Shown piece by piece: positions 54,963 to 64,000 of a stretch of DNA of 64,000 bases. A model generated the notes under the pieces. It was not told the origin of the DNA. It was given only the letters and a program-made list of their open reading frames with translations, and searched no databases. Both the position numbers and the translations under genes were made by a program. This DNA comes from Agarivorans sp050870875 (GTDB lineage Bacteria; Pseudomonadota; Gammaproteobacteria; Enterobacterales; Celerinatantimonadaceae). Each line of letters starts with the position of its first letter. Within the stretch, counting starts at the first letter, position 1. The DNA lies in contig NZ_CP194041.2 of assembly GCF_050870875.2 (NCBI RefSeq), positions 1,488,001 to 1,552,000 on the forward strand, given 5' to 3'.

Positions 54963-55436
54963 ATGCGCTTAACGTCTAAGGGACGATATGCTGTTACAGC
55001 GATGCTAGACGTTGCTCTGCATATGGAAGATGGTCCGGTTTCTTTGGCTGATATTTCTGAGAGGCAAGGGATTTCTTTGTCTTATTTGGAACAGCTTTTT
55101 TCAAAGTTACGCAAACAAGGTTTAGTGAGCAGCGTGCGGGGTCCTGGCGGTGGTTATCGTTTAGGGATGGATGCCGATGACATTGCTGTTGGGATGGTGA
55201 TCCATGCCGTGGATGAGTCGATTGATGCGACTCGTTGTTTAGGCACTGCTGACTGTAAAGGGGGGAAACCCTGTTTAACCCACTCGCTTTGGAATGATCT
55301 GAGTGAGCGTATCGCCGATTTTCTGGATAACATCAGTTTAGGTGGATTAATGCGAGAACGGCAAATCGCCAATCTGGCGCTTAGTCAAGACCAATCCAAA
55401 CATGTTGATACCAATACCATACAAATTAGTTTATGA
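54963..55436 (+). CDS. iscR: IscR, iron-sulfur-sensing Rrf2 regulator
   Basis: A 157-residue Rrf2 regulator, with 2Fe-2S ligands at C92, C98, C104 and H107 and HTH SLADISERQGISLSYLEQLF. It represses the isc operon when it holds its cluster. The ATG at 54963 follows AGGT; an in-frame TTG at 54957 is less likely. It lies 36 nt upstream of iscS in the isc operon. Confidence 0.97.
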   Translation: MRLTSKGRYAVTAMLDVALHMEDGPVSLADISERQGISLSYLEQLFSKLRKQGLVSSVRGPGGGYRLGMDADDIAVGMVIHAVDESIDATRCLGTADCKGGKPCLTHSLWNDLSERIADFLDNISLGGLMRERQIANLALSQDQSKHVDTNTIQISL

Positions 55437-55472
55437 GGCTTGGCTTGCGCCGAGTTGTAATGGAGAACTTTA

Positions 55473-56687
55473 ATGAAATTGCCAATTTATCTTGATTATT
55501 CAGCAACCACTCCCGTCGATCCTCGAGTTGCTGAAAAGATGATGCAGTACCTAAGTGTCGATGGCGTATACGGTAATCCCGCATCTCGTTCCCATCGATT
55601 TGGTTGGCAGGCTGAAGAGGCTGTCGATATTGCGCGTAACCAAGTCGCCGAACTGGTGAATGCCGACCCTCGTGAGATTGTGTTTACCTCTGGTGCGACC
55701 GAATCAAATAACCTTGCCATTAAAGGTGCTGCACACTTCTATAGTAAAAAGGGCAAGCACGTTATTACCTGTAAAACAGAACATAAGGCTGTGCTAGATA
55801 CATGTCGTCAGCTAGAGCGAGAAGGTTTTGAGCTTACTTATCTAGAACCAGAAAGTAATGGCATTATTGATTTGTCGAAGTTAAACGATGCGATGCGTGA
55901 TGACACGGTATTAGTCAGCATCATGCATGTTAATAATGAAATCGGTGTTATTCAAGACATTCAGGCCATTGGTGAGTTGTGCCGTTCTCGTAAGATTTTA
56001 TTCCATGTTGATGCGGCCCAAAGTGCGGGTAAAATTGACATTAACCTGCAAGCTTTACCAGTGGATATGATGTCTTTTTCGGCGCATAAGGTTTATGGAC
56101 CAAAGGGCATTGGTGCCTTGTATGTTCAACGTAAACCACGGATCCGCTTAGAAGCACAAATGCATGGCGGTGGTCATGAACGTGGTATGCGCTCAGGCAC
56201 CTTACCAACTCATCAAATAGTCGGTATGGGGGAAGCGTTTGCGATTGCCAAACGAGAAATGGCTAAAGATGAAGAACATCTTCATGCACTAAGAGACCGT
56301 TTCTGGGCTGGTATTAAAGATATCGAAGAAACCTACATCAACGGTGATTTTGAGCAGCGAGTGGTTGGTAACTTAAACGTGAGTTTTGCGTATGTAGAAG
56401 GCGAATCATTGATTATGGCCTTGAAAGATTTGGCGGTATCTTCAGGTTCAGCATGTACTTCAGCAAGCTTAGAGCCCTCTTATGTACTTCGAGCGCTAGG
56501 CCTTGATGATGAATTAGCCCACAGCTCGATTCGTTTTTCCTTTGGCCGTTTCACGACCGAAGAAGAAATAGATTATGCAGTGAAAGTAATTAATGAAGGA
56601 ATTGGGCGTCTCCGCGATATGTCTCCACTTTGGGACATGTTTAAAGACGGAGTAGACCTGAGTCAGGTCGAGTGGGCACACCACTAA
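55473..56687 (+). CDS. iscS: IscS, cysteine desulfurase
   Basis: A 404-residue PLP enzyme, the same length as E. coli IscS. It takes sulfur from cysteine for clusters, thiolated tRNA and thiamine. The PLP lysine is in MSFSAHKVYGPKG, and the persulfide Cys in SSGSACTSASLEPSYV. SD-like GGAG lies 8 nt before the ATG. It is the second gene of isc. Confidence 0.98.
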   Translation: MKLPIYLDYSATTPVDPRVAEKMMQYLSVDGVYGNPASRSHRFGWQAEEAVDIARNQVAELVNADPREIVFTSGATESNNLAIKGAAHFYSKKGKHVITCKTEHKAVLDTCRQLEREGFELTYLEPESNGIIDLSKLNDAMRDDTVLVSIMHVNNEIGVIQDIQAIGELCRSRKILFHVDAAQSAGKIDINLQALPVDMMSFSAHKVYGPKGIGALYVQRKPRIRLEAQMHGGGHERGMRSGTLPTHQIVGMGEAFAIAKREMAKDEEHLHALRDRFWAGIKDIEETYINGDFEQRVVGNLNVSFAYVEGESLIMALKDLAVSSGSACTSASLEPSYVLRALGLDDELAHSSIRFSFGRFTTEEEIDYAVKVINEGIGRLRDMSPLWDMFKDGVDLSQVEWAHH

Positions 56688-56718
56688 GCACAATCATTAA
56701 CGGATTTGGAGAAATATC

Positions 56719-57102
56719 ATGGCTTATAGTGAAAAGGTAATCGATCATTACGAAAACCCAAGAAATGTTGGTGCTTTCGAAGACAAAGAGGACAATCATA
56801 TCGGTACAGGTATGGTTGGGGCACCTGCTTGTGGTGACGTGATGAAACTACAATTAAAAGTGAGTGATAGTGGTATTATTGAAGACGCGCGTTTCAAAAC
56901 TTATGGCTGTGGTTCAGCGATTGCGTCAAGCTCATTGGTAACAGAGTGGGTAAAGGGCAAAAGTTTAGCTGAAGCAGAAACGCTGAAGAATACTGATATC
57001 GCAGAAGAGTTAGCCTTACCGCCAGTGAAAATCCACTGTTCTATTTTAGCGGAAGATGCTATCAAAGCGGCGATAGCCGATTATAAAAAGAAAAACGCTT
57101 AA
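56719..57102 (+). CDS. iscU: IscU, iron-sulfur cluster scaffold
   Basis: A 127-residue scaffold. The three ligand cysteines are in GAPACGD, TYGCGSAIAS and KIHCSILA, and the HscA-binding LPPVK motif is present as LALPPVKIH. Both are signatures of IscU. It lies 31 nt after iscS and 17 nt before iscA. Confidence 0.98.
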   Translation: MAYSEKVIDHYENPRNVGAFEDKEDNHIGTGMVGAPACGDVMKLQLKVSDSGIIEDARFKTYGCGSAIASSSLVTEWVKGKSLAEAETLKNTDIAEELALPPVKIHCSILAEDAIKAAIADYKKKNA

Positions 57103-57119
57103 TCGATAAAGGAGCCAGT

Positions 57120-57443
57120 ATGGCTGTATCATTAACCGAAGCTGCAGCAAGCCACGTGAGTCAGTTCTTGGGTAATCGAGGTGTCGGTAAAGGGGTGCGC
57201 TTAGGCGTGAAAACCTCAGGATGTTCAGGAATGGCTTACATTTTGGAGTTTGTTGACCAGTTAGCTGAAGACGACAAAGTTTTCCAAAGCCATGGCGTGA
57301 ATGTGATTGTTGACGAAAAGAGCTTACTTTACATTGATGGCACTGAATTGGATTTTGTTAAAGAAGGCTTAAATGAAGGCTTTGTATTTAATAATCCCAA
57401 TATATCCGGAGAATGTGGCTGCGGAGAGAGCTTTAGCGTTTAA
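57120..57443 (+). CDS. iscA: IscA, A-type iron-sulfur carrier
   Basis: A 107-residue A-type carrier with the three conserved cysteines in KTSGCSGMAY and the C-terminal GECGCGESF. It delivers clusters or iron to targets. The hscB frame begins within 13 nt of the stop. Confidence 0.97.
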   Translation: MAVSLTEAAASHVSQFLGNRGVGKGVRLGVKTSGCSGMAYILEFVDQLAEDDKVFQSHGVNVIVDEKSLLYIDGTELDFVKEGLNEGFVFNNPNISGECGCGESFSV

Positions 57444-57455
57444 ATGGAATACGCT

Positions 57456-57974
57456 ATGAATTATTTCGAAATATTCTCTCTAAAGCCTTCAAATCAGCTA
57501 GACCTGCAAGGTTTAGCTGCTTGTTATAGAGAGCTACAACAGAAGTTTCATCCCGATAAGTTTGTGGTTGATGACGCTGAAGCGCAAGCCCTTGCAATGC
57601 AACGGGCGACTCAAATTAACGATGCTTATCAAACCTTAAAAGACCCTTTATTGCGGGCACAATATTTGTTGAGTTTGCAGGGCGTTGAAATAGCGGGTGA
57701 GCAACAAACCATTAATGACATTGAGTTTTTGATGAGTCAGATTGAACTGCGTGAGCAGTTAGCTGAAATTGAAACTGTCAGTGATCCCGAAAAAGCCATC
57801 GAAGATTTAAGTAAGTTACTGAAACAAAAGCGAAGTGACTTGAGCTTGAGCTTTGAAAAAGCCTACAATGAGCAGAATTTTGAGTTGGCGGCCGATCTGG
57901 TACGTAAACTTAAGTTTTTTGCACGTTTGCAACAACAGTTGCTACAACTCGAAGAAAAGATCCTAGATTATTAG
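57456..57974 (+). CDS. hscB: HscB, J-domain co-chaperone for cluster transfer
   Basis: A 172-residue J-protein. The HPD motif is in QQKFHPDKFVVDD, and the C-terminal helices bind IscU. The start is ATG 57456 (MNYFEIFSLKPS), as in the family, rather than ATG 57444. It stimulates HscA ATPase and recruits IscU. hscA begins 5 nt after its stop. Confidence 0.96.
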   Translation: MNYFEIFSLKPSNQLDLQGLAACYRELQQKFHPDKFVVDDAEAQALAMQRATQINDAYQTLKDPLLRAQYLLSLQGVEIAGEQQTINDIEFLMSQIELREQLAEIETVSDPEKAIEDLSKLLKQKRSDLSLSFEKAYNEQNFELAADLVRKLKFFARLQQQLLQLEEKILDY

Positions 57975-57979
57975 TCACT

Positions 57980-59833
57980 ATGGCATTACTACAAATTGCA
58001 GAGCCTGGGCAATCGGCTGTTCCTCATCAACATAAGTTAGCCGTAGGCATTGACTTAGGTACCACAAACTCATTAGTTGCAACTGTTCGCAGTGGTAAAG
58101 CGCTGACTTTAGCCGACCATGCCGGAGATATTTTATTACCTTCGGTAGTGCGGTATCTGACGAGTAGCGTTGAGGTGGGTAAGTTGGCAAAAGCTCAAGC
58201 CGTCACCGACCCGTATAACACCATTACTTCAGTTAAGCGTTTATTAGGTAAAAGTTTGGCAGAGGTAGAGCAACAAGCTTTACCTTATCACTTTGCCGAG
58301 TCTAGTTCTCCCCAGTTACAAACGGTGGCTGGTGTGGTTGATCCGGTGCAAGTCTCCGCGGAAATTTTGAAGTCGCTGGCGCAACGCGCACGAGAATCGC
58401 TGCAAGGCGAACCCGATGGGGTGGTGATTACGGTTCCAGCCTATTTTGATGATGCCCAGCGTCAGGGCACAAAAGACGCTGCACAGCTTGCCGGTTTACA
58501 TGTTCTGCGCTTATTGAATGAACCCACCGCCGCCGCAATTGCTTATGGTTTGGATAGCGGTGATGAAGGCATTATTGCGATCTATGATTTAGGTGGCGGT
58601 ACTTTTGATATTTCTATCTTACGTTTATCGCAAGGGGTATTTCAGGTCTTGGCGACTGGAGGCGATTCAGCGCTTGGCGGGGATGATTTTGATGATGCCT
58701 TAGTCGAATGGATCGCTAGCCAAGCTGGGATAACTCAGCTTAGATCGGCGCAGCTGCAACGTGAATTATCACGGATTGCCAATCAACTAAAAATAACTTT
58801 AAGTGATCAGTCGGAAGCAGAAGTTTGTTTGCAGATTGAAGGGCTCAACTGGCAGGGAATACTGCGCCGTGAGCAATTTGATGATCTAATTAGTGAGCTG
58901 GTGAAACGCACCATTCGCGCCTGTCGCCGTGCCTTACGTGACGCCGAGGTTGAGCTTGAGGAGGTCAGCAATGTGGTGATGGTTGGTGGTTCCACTCGAG
59001 TCCCTAAAGTACGGGGTGAGGTGGCTAATTTCTTTGGTAGAACACCCCTGACCAATATCGATCCCGATCAAGTCGTTGCCATTGGTGCTGCGATTCAGGC
59101 GGACACTTTGGTGGGCAATAAAAAAGATGACGAGTTATTGTTATTGGACGTAACGCCTTTATCTTTAGGGATAGAAACGATGGGGGGCTTAGTGGAGAAA
59201 GTTATTCCGCGTAATACCACCATTCCGGTTGCCCGAGCGCAGGAGTTTACTACCTTTAAAGATGGCCAAACTGCGATGGCAGTACATGTTGTGCAGGGCG
59301 AGCGTGAACTGGTTGATGATTGCCGTTCATTAGCTAAATTTAACTTAAAAGGGATCCCGCCTTTAGCCGCTGGTGCGGCACACATTCGGGTGACTTTTCA
59401 AGTGGATGCCGATGGCCTGTTATCCGTTACAGCGATGGAGAAATCGACCGGGGTTCAATCTTCGGTGGAGGTGAAACCATCTTATGGCTTGGAAGACGAA
59501 CAAGTCGTTAAAATGCTCAAAGACTCTGTGAGTCATGCCAAACATGACTTATCGATGCGTATGCTACGAGAACAACAGGTGGAAGCGGCTCGTTTTATTG
59601 AAGATATGAGTGCCGCTTTAAGCGAAAGCGGCGAGCGCTTGTTGAATGATGATGAACGACAACAAATACAAGTAGCGATGCAGCACTTACAAGTCGTGGC
59701 CCAAAAAGAAGATGTTGCAAATATAGAACAGGCAATTAAACAGCTTGACAGTATTAGCCAAGATTTTGCTGCAAGACGTATGAATGATTCGATTAAACAG
59801 GCCTTAACTGGCCAGCAAGTAGACAGGATTTAG
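57980..59833 (+). CDS. hscA: HscA, Hsp70 chaperone for IscU
   Basis: A 617-residue specialised Hsp70. The ATPase motifs are VGIDLGTTNSLVATV, IIAIYDLGGGTFDIS and VVMVGGSTRVPKV, and the substrate-binding domain follows. It releases clusters from IscU by binding its LPPVK motif. The start is 5 nt after hscB; fdx follows 1 nt after its stop. Confidence 0.97.
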   Translation: MALLQIAEPGQSAVPHQHKLAVGIDLGTTNSLVATVRSGKALTLADHAGDILLPSVVRYLTSSVEVGKLAKAQAVTDPYNTITSVKRLLGKSLAEVEQQALPYHFAESSSPQLQTVAGVVDPVQVSAEILKSLAQRARESLQGEPDGVVITVPAYFDDAQRQGTKDAAQLAGLHVLRLLNEPTAAAIAYGLDSGDEGIIAIYDLGGGTFDISILRLSQGVFQVLATGGDSALGGDDFDDALVEWIASQAGITQLRSAQLQRELSRIANQLKITLSDQSEAEVCLQIEGLNWQGILRREQFDDLISELVKRTIRACRRALRDAEVELEEVSNVVMVGGSTRVPKVRGEVANFFGRTPLTNIDPDQVVAIGAAIQADTLVGNKKDDELLLLDVTPLSLGIETMGGLVEKVIPRNTTIPVARAQEFTTFKDGQTAMAVHVVQGERELVDDCRSLAKFNLKGIPPLAAGAAHIRVTFQVDADGLLSVTAMEKSTGVQSSVEVKPSYGLEDEQVVKMLKDSVSHAKHDLSMRMLREQQVEAARFIEDMSAALSESGERLLNDDERQQIQVAMQHLQVVAQKEDVANIEQAIKQLDSISQDFAARRMNDSIKQALTGQQVDRI

Positions 59834-59834
59834 T

Positions 59835-60173
59835 ATGCCTAAAGTAATTTTCTTGCCCAATCCGGACTTGTGTCCAGAAGGGGCGGTTGTAGAAGCCAAG
59901 TCAGGTGAAACGGTATTAGACGTTGCGCTGCGTGATGGTATTGATATTGAGCATGCTTGTGAGAAATCCTGCGCCTGTACTACCTGTCATGTAATTGTGC
60001 GTGAAGGTTTTGATTCTCTCGACGAAAGTGACGAGTTAGAAGATGACATGCTGGATAAGGCATGGGGTCTTGAGCCAGAATCTCGACTCGGTTGTCAGGC
60101 CGTTGTGGCCGATGAAGACCTTGTGGTTGAAATCCCTAAATACACCATTAATATGGTATCTGAACAACACTAA
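59835..60173 (+). CDS. fdx: Fdx, 2Fe-2S ferredoxin of the isc operon
   Basis: A 112-residue adrenodoxin-type ferredoxin. The ligands are in CEKSCACTTC and a later Cys in SRLGCQAVV. It supplies electrons to IscS/IscU assembly. It starts 1 nt after hscA and lies 10 nt before iscX. Confidence 0.97.
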   Translation: MPKVIFLPNPDLCPEGAVVEAKSGETVLDVALRDGIDIEHACEKSCACTTCHVIVREGFDSLDESDELEDDMLDKAWGLEPESRLGCQAVVADEDLVVEIPKYTINMVSEQH

Positions 60174-60183
60174 GGAGTCGCTT

Positions 60184-60384
60184 ATGGGATTACGATGGAT
60201 AGATACGCAAGATATTGCGATAGCGCTAGCCGAACGCTTTCCCGAGCAAGATCCGAAACAAGTGAGGTTCACCGATTTACATCAGTGGGTTTGTCAGCTA
60301 GAAGATTTTGCTGATGAGCCTCAACATAGCAACGAGCGTATATTGGAAGCGATCATTTTAGCTTGGATGGAAGAGCTAGATTAA
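60184..60384 (+). CDS. iscX: IscX, iron-binding isc accessory protein
   Basis: A 66-residue acidic protein starting MGLRWIDTQDIAIALAERFP, with DPKQVRFTDLHQWV and a C-terminal IILAWMEELD. IscX binds IscS and iron and modulates the desulfurase. The start at 60184 follows AAGGAG. It ends the isc cluster; pepB begins after a 211-nt gap. Confidence 0.96.
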   Translation: MGLRWIDTQDIAIALAERFPEQDPKQVRFTDLHQWVCQLEDFADEPQHSNERILEAIILAWMEELD

Positions 60385-60595
60385 TACCTATTTGAGGTCA
60401 ATCTCTGATCTGTTTGCGGGTTAAAATCGATAATAACGACCTTATAAATTTTGTAATTAGAACCAGCAATTACTTCAATTTCTGCTTTGTTACTCCCGAT
60501 GTTCCGGAAGCTATGATTTGATCATTGTCTTGTCTAGTTTGCTATTTGTATCACCGCAATGGCTTGTTGTCAGATAAATAAATGAGGAAGTATAG

Positions 60596-61885
60596 ATGAC
60601 CACCGTGTTGGACGTTGTATTATGCGCGAAAGCCGCTCCTGCTCAATGGGGCAATAAAGCATTAATTAGTTTCACTGCAGATCAAGTTATCGTTCATGTC
60701 GTTTCAGAAGGCTCGACAAGGCTTCAAGATATTCAAAAAGCCGCGCGTCGCTTAGATGCCCAAGGTTTAAAACACTTGGCACTGATTGGTGACTCGTGGG
60801 ATCTGGAAGCATGCTGGGCATTCTATCAAGGTTATTATAATGCTAAGCAGGACAATCAATTAGGTGTCGCGGTGCTAAGTGAGCAAGCGCAACATCAGTT
60901 TGAAGCTTTAAAAGCAGCAGCTGATTGGACGCGTGCAGTGATTAATCTTGGCCCCGCTGATATTTACCCACAAAGTTTGTGTGATTCTGCGATTGCATTT
61001 TTAACTGAGTTGGCACCGAAGCATATTAGCTACCGGATCATTACCGGTGAAGACTTGCTGGAGCAAGGTTGGGTTGGAACTTACACTGTAGGCAAGGGCA
61101 GTTGTCAGGCTCCGGCAATGTTGCAGCTTGATTACAATCCGAGTGGCGATGACGATGAACCGGTCGCGGTTGCTTTGGTGGGGAAAGGTATCACCTTCGA
61201 TTCCGGTGGTTACAGCATTAAGCCTTCCGATGGCATGTCGGTAATGAAGAGCGATATGGGAGGCGCTGCCACCGTAACTGGTGGCCTAGGGCTGGCTATT
61301 GCTCAGGGCTTGAATAAACGAGTCAAACTATTTTTGTGCTGTGCTGAAAACTTAGTGTCCAGTAAAGCTTATAAATTAGGCGATGTGATTAATTATAAAA
61401 ATGGTGTGAGTGTTGAAGTCTTAAACACTGATGCTGAGGGACGTTTAGTTCTCGCAGATGGTTTAATTGCTGCAAGTGAAGTGAAGCCTGGTAAGATCAT
61501 CGATGCCGCAACCCTTACTGGTGCTGCTAAAATGGCCTTAGGGCGTGATTATAATGCGGTATTTGGTTTTGATAAAAACTTGGTTGAGCAAGCCTTAGTT
61601 GCGGCGAAGGCAGAAGCTGAAATGGCCTGGGCATTGCCACTTGAAGATTTTCATAAGCAACAAATAAGCTCATCTTTTGCTGATATCGCGAATGTTTCTT
61701 CTGGTGAAGGGATGGCTGGGGCTTCAACTGCGGCAGCTTTTCTTGCCTATTTCGTAAAGAATGCAGATCAGAATTGGTTACACTTTGATCTATCTGGTTG
61801 TTATCAGAAATCGGCTAATAGTCTATGGGCGACTGGTGCTAAAGGCCATGGGATCCGTACTATTGCACGCTTGTTAACTGAGTAG
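60596..61885 (+). CDS. pepB: PepB, M17 leucyl aminopeptidase
   Basis: A 429-residue M17 aminopeptidase. The metal-binding motifs VGKGITFDSGGYSIKPSDGM and NTDAEGRLVLADGL are intact. PepB trims peptides from the N-terminus and normally follows iscX. The start is ATG 60596, with GAGGAAG upstream. A gap of about 200 nt separates it from ndk. Confidence 0.95.
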   Translation: MTTVLDVVLCAKAAPAQWGNKALISFTADQVIVHVVSEGSTRLQDIQKAARRLDAQGLKHLALIGDSWDLEACWAFYQGYYNAKQDNQLGVAVLSEQAQHQFEALKAAADWTRAVINLGPADIYPQSLCDSAIAFLTELAPKHISYRIITGEDLLEQGWVGTYTVGKGSCQAPAMLQLDYNPSGDDDEPVAVALVGKGITFDSGGYSIKPSDGMSVMKSDMGGAATVTGGLGLAIAQGLNKRVKLFLCCAENLVSSKAYKLGDVINYKNGVSVEVLNTDAEGRLVLADGLIAASEVKPGKIIDAATLTGAAKMALGRDYNAVFGFDKNLVEQALVAAKAEAEMAWALPLEDFHKQQISSSFADIANVSSGEGMAGASTAAAFLAYFVKNADQNWLHFDLSGCYQKSANSLWATGAKGHGIRTIARLLTE

Positions 61886-62087
61886 AGCTAACTTATTATC
61901 ATTGGAGTTGTTTAGCTTTCGAAGCGATTTTTTTGCGATGACGTTTCATTTAAATGAGATTGACTCGAAGAACTGTAACTATCGACATTAATGATGAGCT
62001 AACGCTACATGAATAAGCGAAAGTTGATGACGAAAGATAAACAGCCTCTAGAGGTGCTATTAATAAATTTTGCAATGGAGCTGATAA

Positions 62088-62513
62088 ATGGCCTTAGAAC
62101 GGACTTTTTCTATACTTAAACCCGATGTGGTGGCGAAGAATGCGATTGGTGCAGTTTATGCGCGGATGGAAGCTGCAGGCTTGCGTTTAGTTGCTGCAAA
62201 AATGTTGCATTTGACTGAACAGCAAGCGGCTGGTTTTTATGCCGAACATGAGGGACGGCCTTTTTATCAACCACTCATTGATTTTATGACATCCGGACCC
62301 ATCATGGTACAAGTACTAGAAGGAGAGAATGCAGTGCAGGGCTACCGTGAGTTATTGGGTGCGACCAATCCCGCTGAGGCTGCCGCGGGCACTTTACGTC
62401 ACGATTTTGGGACTGGCATGCCACCAAACGGAACTCATGGTTCCGACTCACCTGAATCGGCGGCAAGAGAAATCGCTTATTTCTTTGATGATAACGAAAT
62501 TTGTCCAAGATAA
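62088..62513 (+). CDS. ndk: Ndk, nucleoside diphosphate kinase
   Basis: A 141-residue enzyme exchanging gamma phosphates between NTPs and NDPs. Motifs are ERTFSILKPDVVAKN and the phospho-His in NGTHGSDSPESA. Length equals the family norm (about 143). A GC-rich terminator follows within 5 nt of the stop. Confidence 0.98.
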   Translation: MALERTFSILKPDVVAKNAIGAVYARMEAAGLRLVAAKMLHLTEQQAAGFYAEHEGRPFYQPLIDFMTSGPIMVQVLEGENAVQGYRELLGATNPAEAAAGTLRHDFGTGMPPNGTHGSDSPESAAREIAYFFDDNEICPR

Positions 62514-62517
62514 AACG

Positions 62518-62540
62518 AAAGAGGCTAAGGCCTCTTTTTT
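62518..62540 (+). terminator. rho-independent terminator after ndk
   Basis: AGAGGC and GCCTCT (62520-62525 and 62530-62535) with a TAAG loop, followed by a run of T. It starts 5 nt after the ndk stop. Confidence 0.92.
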
Positions 62541-62667
62541 AATGGAATGTTACAGGGCGTTTTATCAATATGCCCCAAGCTTAAGGATTAGCGATATTCG
62601 CTGGTAATGTGCTGTCATTATTTGTACAATTCGGCGCTTTTTTAATGGTCTGTCGTGGAGTTAGGCG

Positions 62668-63786
62668 ATGAGTGAGACAAAAACAAATTTACTTGATTTT
62701 AACCGAGAAGGGCTGCGTCGTTTTTTCGCTGAATTAGGGGAAAAACCATTTCGTGCCGATCAAGTAATGAAGTGGATCTATCACTTTGGTGTAGATAACT
62801 TCGACCAAATGAACAATATCAATAAAACTTTGCGTGAAAAACTAAACAAAGTTGCTGAGATAAAAGCGCCGGAAATTAGTACCGAACAGCGTAGCGCTGA
62901 TGGCACTATTAAATGGGCGATGTTGGTGGCAGGGCAAGAAATTGAAACGGTCTATATTCCTGAGGGTGATAGAGCGACGCTGTGTGTATCTTCGCAAGTA
63001 GGTTGTGCTTTAGAATGTACTTTTTGCTCCACTGGACAGCAAGGTTTCAATCGTAATTTAAAAGTCTCTGATATTATTGGTCAAGTGTGGCGAGCAGCGC
63101 AAGTGATCGGACACAAAGGTGTTGAAGGGAAACGGCCAATTACTAATGTAGTGATGATGGGCATGGGCGAACCATTGTTAAATTTATCCAATCTAGTTCC
63201 CGCGCTGGAATTAATGCTAGATGATAACGGCTATGGCCTAAGTAAACGTCGGGTTACAGTGAGTACTTCTGGCGTGGTACCTGCCTTAGATAAGCTAGGT
63301 GATCAGCTTGATGTTGCGTTAGCCATTTCCTTGCATGCCCCTAACGATAAGCTCCGCAGTGAAATTATGCCGATCAATGATAAGTATAATATTGAAGCAT
63401 TTCTGGCGAGTGTTAAGCGCTATATCGGTAAGTCAAATGCCAACCGTGGCAAGGTTACAGTGGAGTATGTTTTATTGAATCAAGTGAATGACTCAATGGA
63501 ACAAGCGCATGAATTAGCGGCCTTATTGCGCGACACACCCTGTAAAATTAATTTAATTCCTTTTAACCCTTATCCGGGCTCACCGTTTACTAAACCGAGC
63601 AATAGTCGTGTCGATCGGTTTAGCAAAGTCTTGATGGAATATGGCTCTACCGTGGTCGTGCGAAAGACTCGCGGCGATGATATCGATGCTGCCTGTGGGC
63701 AATTGGCGGGTGATGTTGTCGACAGAACCAAAAGAAGCATGAGAAAACGGATGCAACAGCAAGAAATTTCAGTCACAATTCAATAA
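62668..63786 (+). CDS. rlmN: RlmN, radical SAM 23S rRNA/tRNA adenine-C2 methyltransferase
   Basis: A 372-residue radical SAM enzyme that methylates A2503 of 23S rRNA and A37 of some tRNAs. The cluster motif CALECTFCSTG has the CxxxCxxC cysteines, and the GMGEPLLNLSNLVPALELM tract is typical. Its C-terminal Cys in IDAACGQLAG is the methyl-transfer partner. ndk-rlmN-pilW is the common gammaproteobacterial order. Confidence 0.97.
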   Translation: MSETKTNLLDFNREGLRRFFAELGEKPFRADQVMKWIYHFGVDNFDQMNNINKTLREKLNKVAEIKAPEISTEQRSADGTIKWAMLVAGQEIETVYIPEGDRATLCVSSQVGCALECTFCSTGQQGFNRNLKVSDIIGQVWRAAQVIGHKGVEGKRPITNVVMMGMGEPLLNLSNLVPALELMLDDNGYGLSKRRVTVSTSGVVPALDKLGDQLDVALAISLHAPNDKLRSEIMPINDKYNIEAFLASVKRYIGKSNANRGKVTVEYVLLNQVNDSMEQAHELAALLRDTPCKINLIPFNPYPGSPFTKPSNSRVDRFSKVLMEYGSTVVVRKTRGDDIDAACGQLAGDVVDRTKRSMRKRMQQQEISVTIQ

Positions 63787-63808
63787 CTAAGCTTATCGAA
63801 GGATGAAT

Positions 63809-64000
63809 ATGAAACGCTGGCTGTTTTTGCTAATACTAATGTTTTCGGTGACTGCTTGTGTTACTGAAACACGGGTAAATGGCCAAGAAGTTAACAATGA
63901 CAATCGACAGCTAGATAAAGAAGCCGCGGCTAAAACTCGTATTAGTTTAGCGTTACGTTACTTGCAGGCGGGTGATGCCGAACAGGCTAAGAGAAATTTA
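63809..64000 (+). CDS. pilW: PilW/PilF type IV pilus pilotin lipoprotein (C-terminus beyond window)
   Basis: Only the first 64 codons are inside the window. They read as MKRWLFLLILMFSVTACVTE, a lipoprotein signal with lipobox VTAC, then KEAAAKTRISLALRYLQAGD and EQAKRN, the start of tetratricopeptide repeats. A lipoprotein with TPRs directly after rlmN is the PilF/PilW pilotin, which helps PilQ secretin assembly. AAGGAT lies just before the ATG. Confidence 0.88.
   Translation, partial: MKRWLFLLILMFSVTACVTETRVNGQEVNNDNRQLDKEAAAKTRISLALRYLQAGDAEQAKRNL

Noticed and set aside
1..64000. CRISPR arrays, prophage or insertion sequences
   Set aside because: No regularly spaced direct repeats, phage structural genes or transposase frames were found.

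Overview
The window reads as chromosomal DNA of a marine-type gammaproteobacterium. This is inferred from gene order (queA-tgt-yajC-secDF, suhB/trmJ-iscRSUA-hscBA-fdx-iscX-pepB-ndk-rlmN-pilW) and from protein similarity recalled from Vibrio, Shewanella and enteric families. The genus cannot be fixed from sequence alone; Agarivorans or Aeromonas/Vibrio relatives are plausible. There is no rRNA, intact tRNA, insertion sequence, prophage or CRISPR array.

Left third (1-16 kb, mostly minus strand). A cut-off AraC-type regulator and an AhpD-like protein come first. A complete 13-gene phosphonate operon follows, read right to left as phnC-D-E-F-G-H-I-J-K-L-M-N-P. It encodes uptake (CDE), a GntR regulator (F), the carbon-phosphorus lyase core (GHIJ with ABC proteins K and L) and the downstream phosphoribosyl steps (M, N, P). 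A good Pho-box candidate lies in front of phnC. A PhzF-like isomerase, a YidA-type phosphatase and an isochorismatase-like hydrolase follow.

Middle (16-45 kb). Accessory and housekeeping genes are mixed: a LysR regulator with a LeuE-type exporter, elbB, a 1027-residue Amt ammonium-channel/PAS/GGDEF/EAL fusion, ycjXF, an HcaT-like permease, and nnrS-nsrR with a near-perfect NsrR operator. A cpdB gene is broken by a 7-bp tandem duplication. Next come an AraC/LysE pair, a GAPDH paralogue beside a GlxA-type regulator that seems to start at ATT, a cold-shock gene, tapT, an SDR/DUF2867 protein, an aldo-keto reductase, a DEAH helicase, a cytochrome b561, sanA and a trypsin-like protease with a GlyGly-CTERM tail.

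Right third (45-64 kb, mostly plus strand). This is core biology: queuosine (queA, tgt), Sec export (yajC, secD, secF), a rhodanese and a small frame-broken gene, a ferredoxin, suhB and trmJ. The full isc iron-sulfur operon follows, preceded by an excellent IscR type 1 site. Then come pepB, ndk, rlmN and the start of a PilW/PilF pilotin.

The observations most worth following up are the Amt-PAS-GGDEF-EAL fusion, the reversible-looking 7-bp duplication in cpdB, the one-base frameshift at a CTT codon in the gene after the rhodanese, the ATT start of the GlxA regulator, paired C7 tracts inside phnI, and a tRNA-Leu-like hairpin near 15.1 kb. I did not identify a wholly new multi-gene system.
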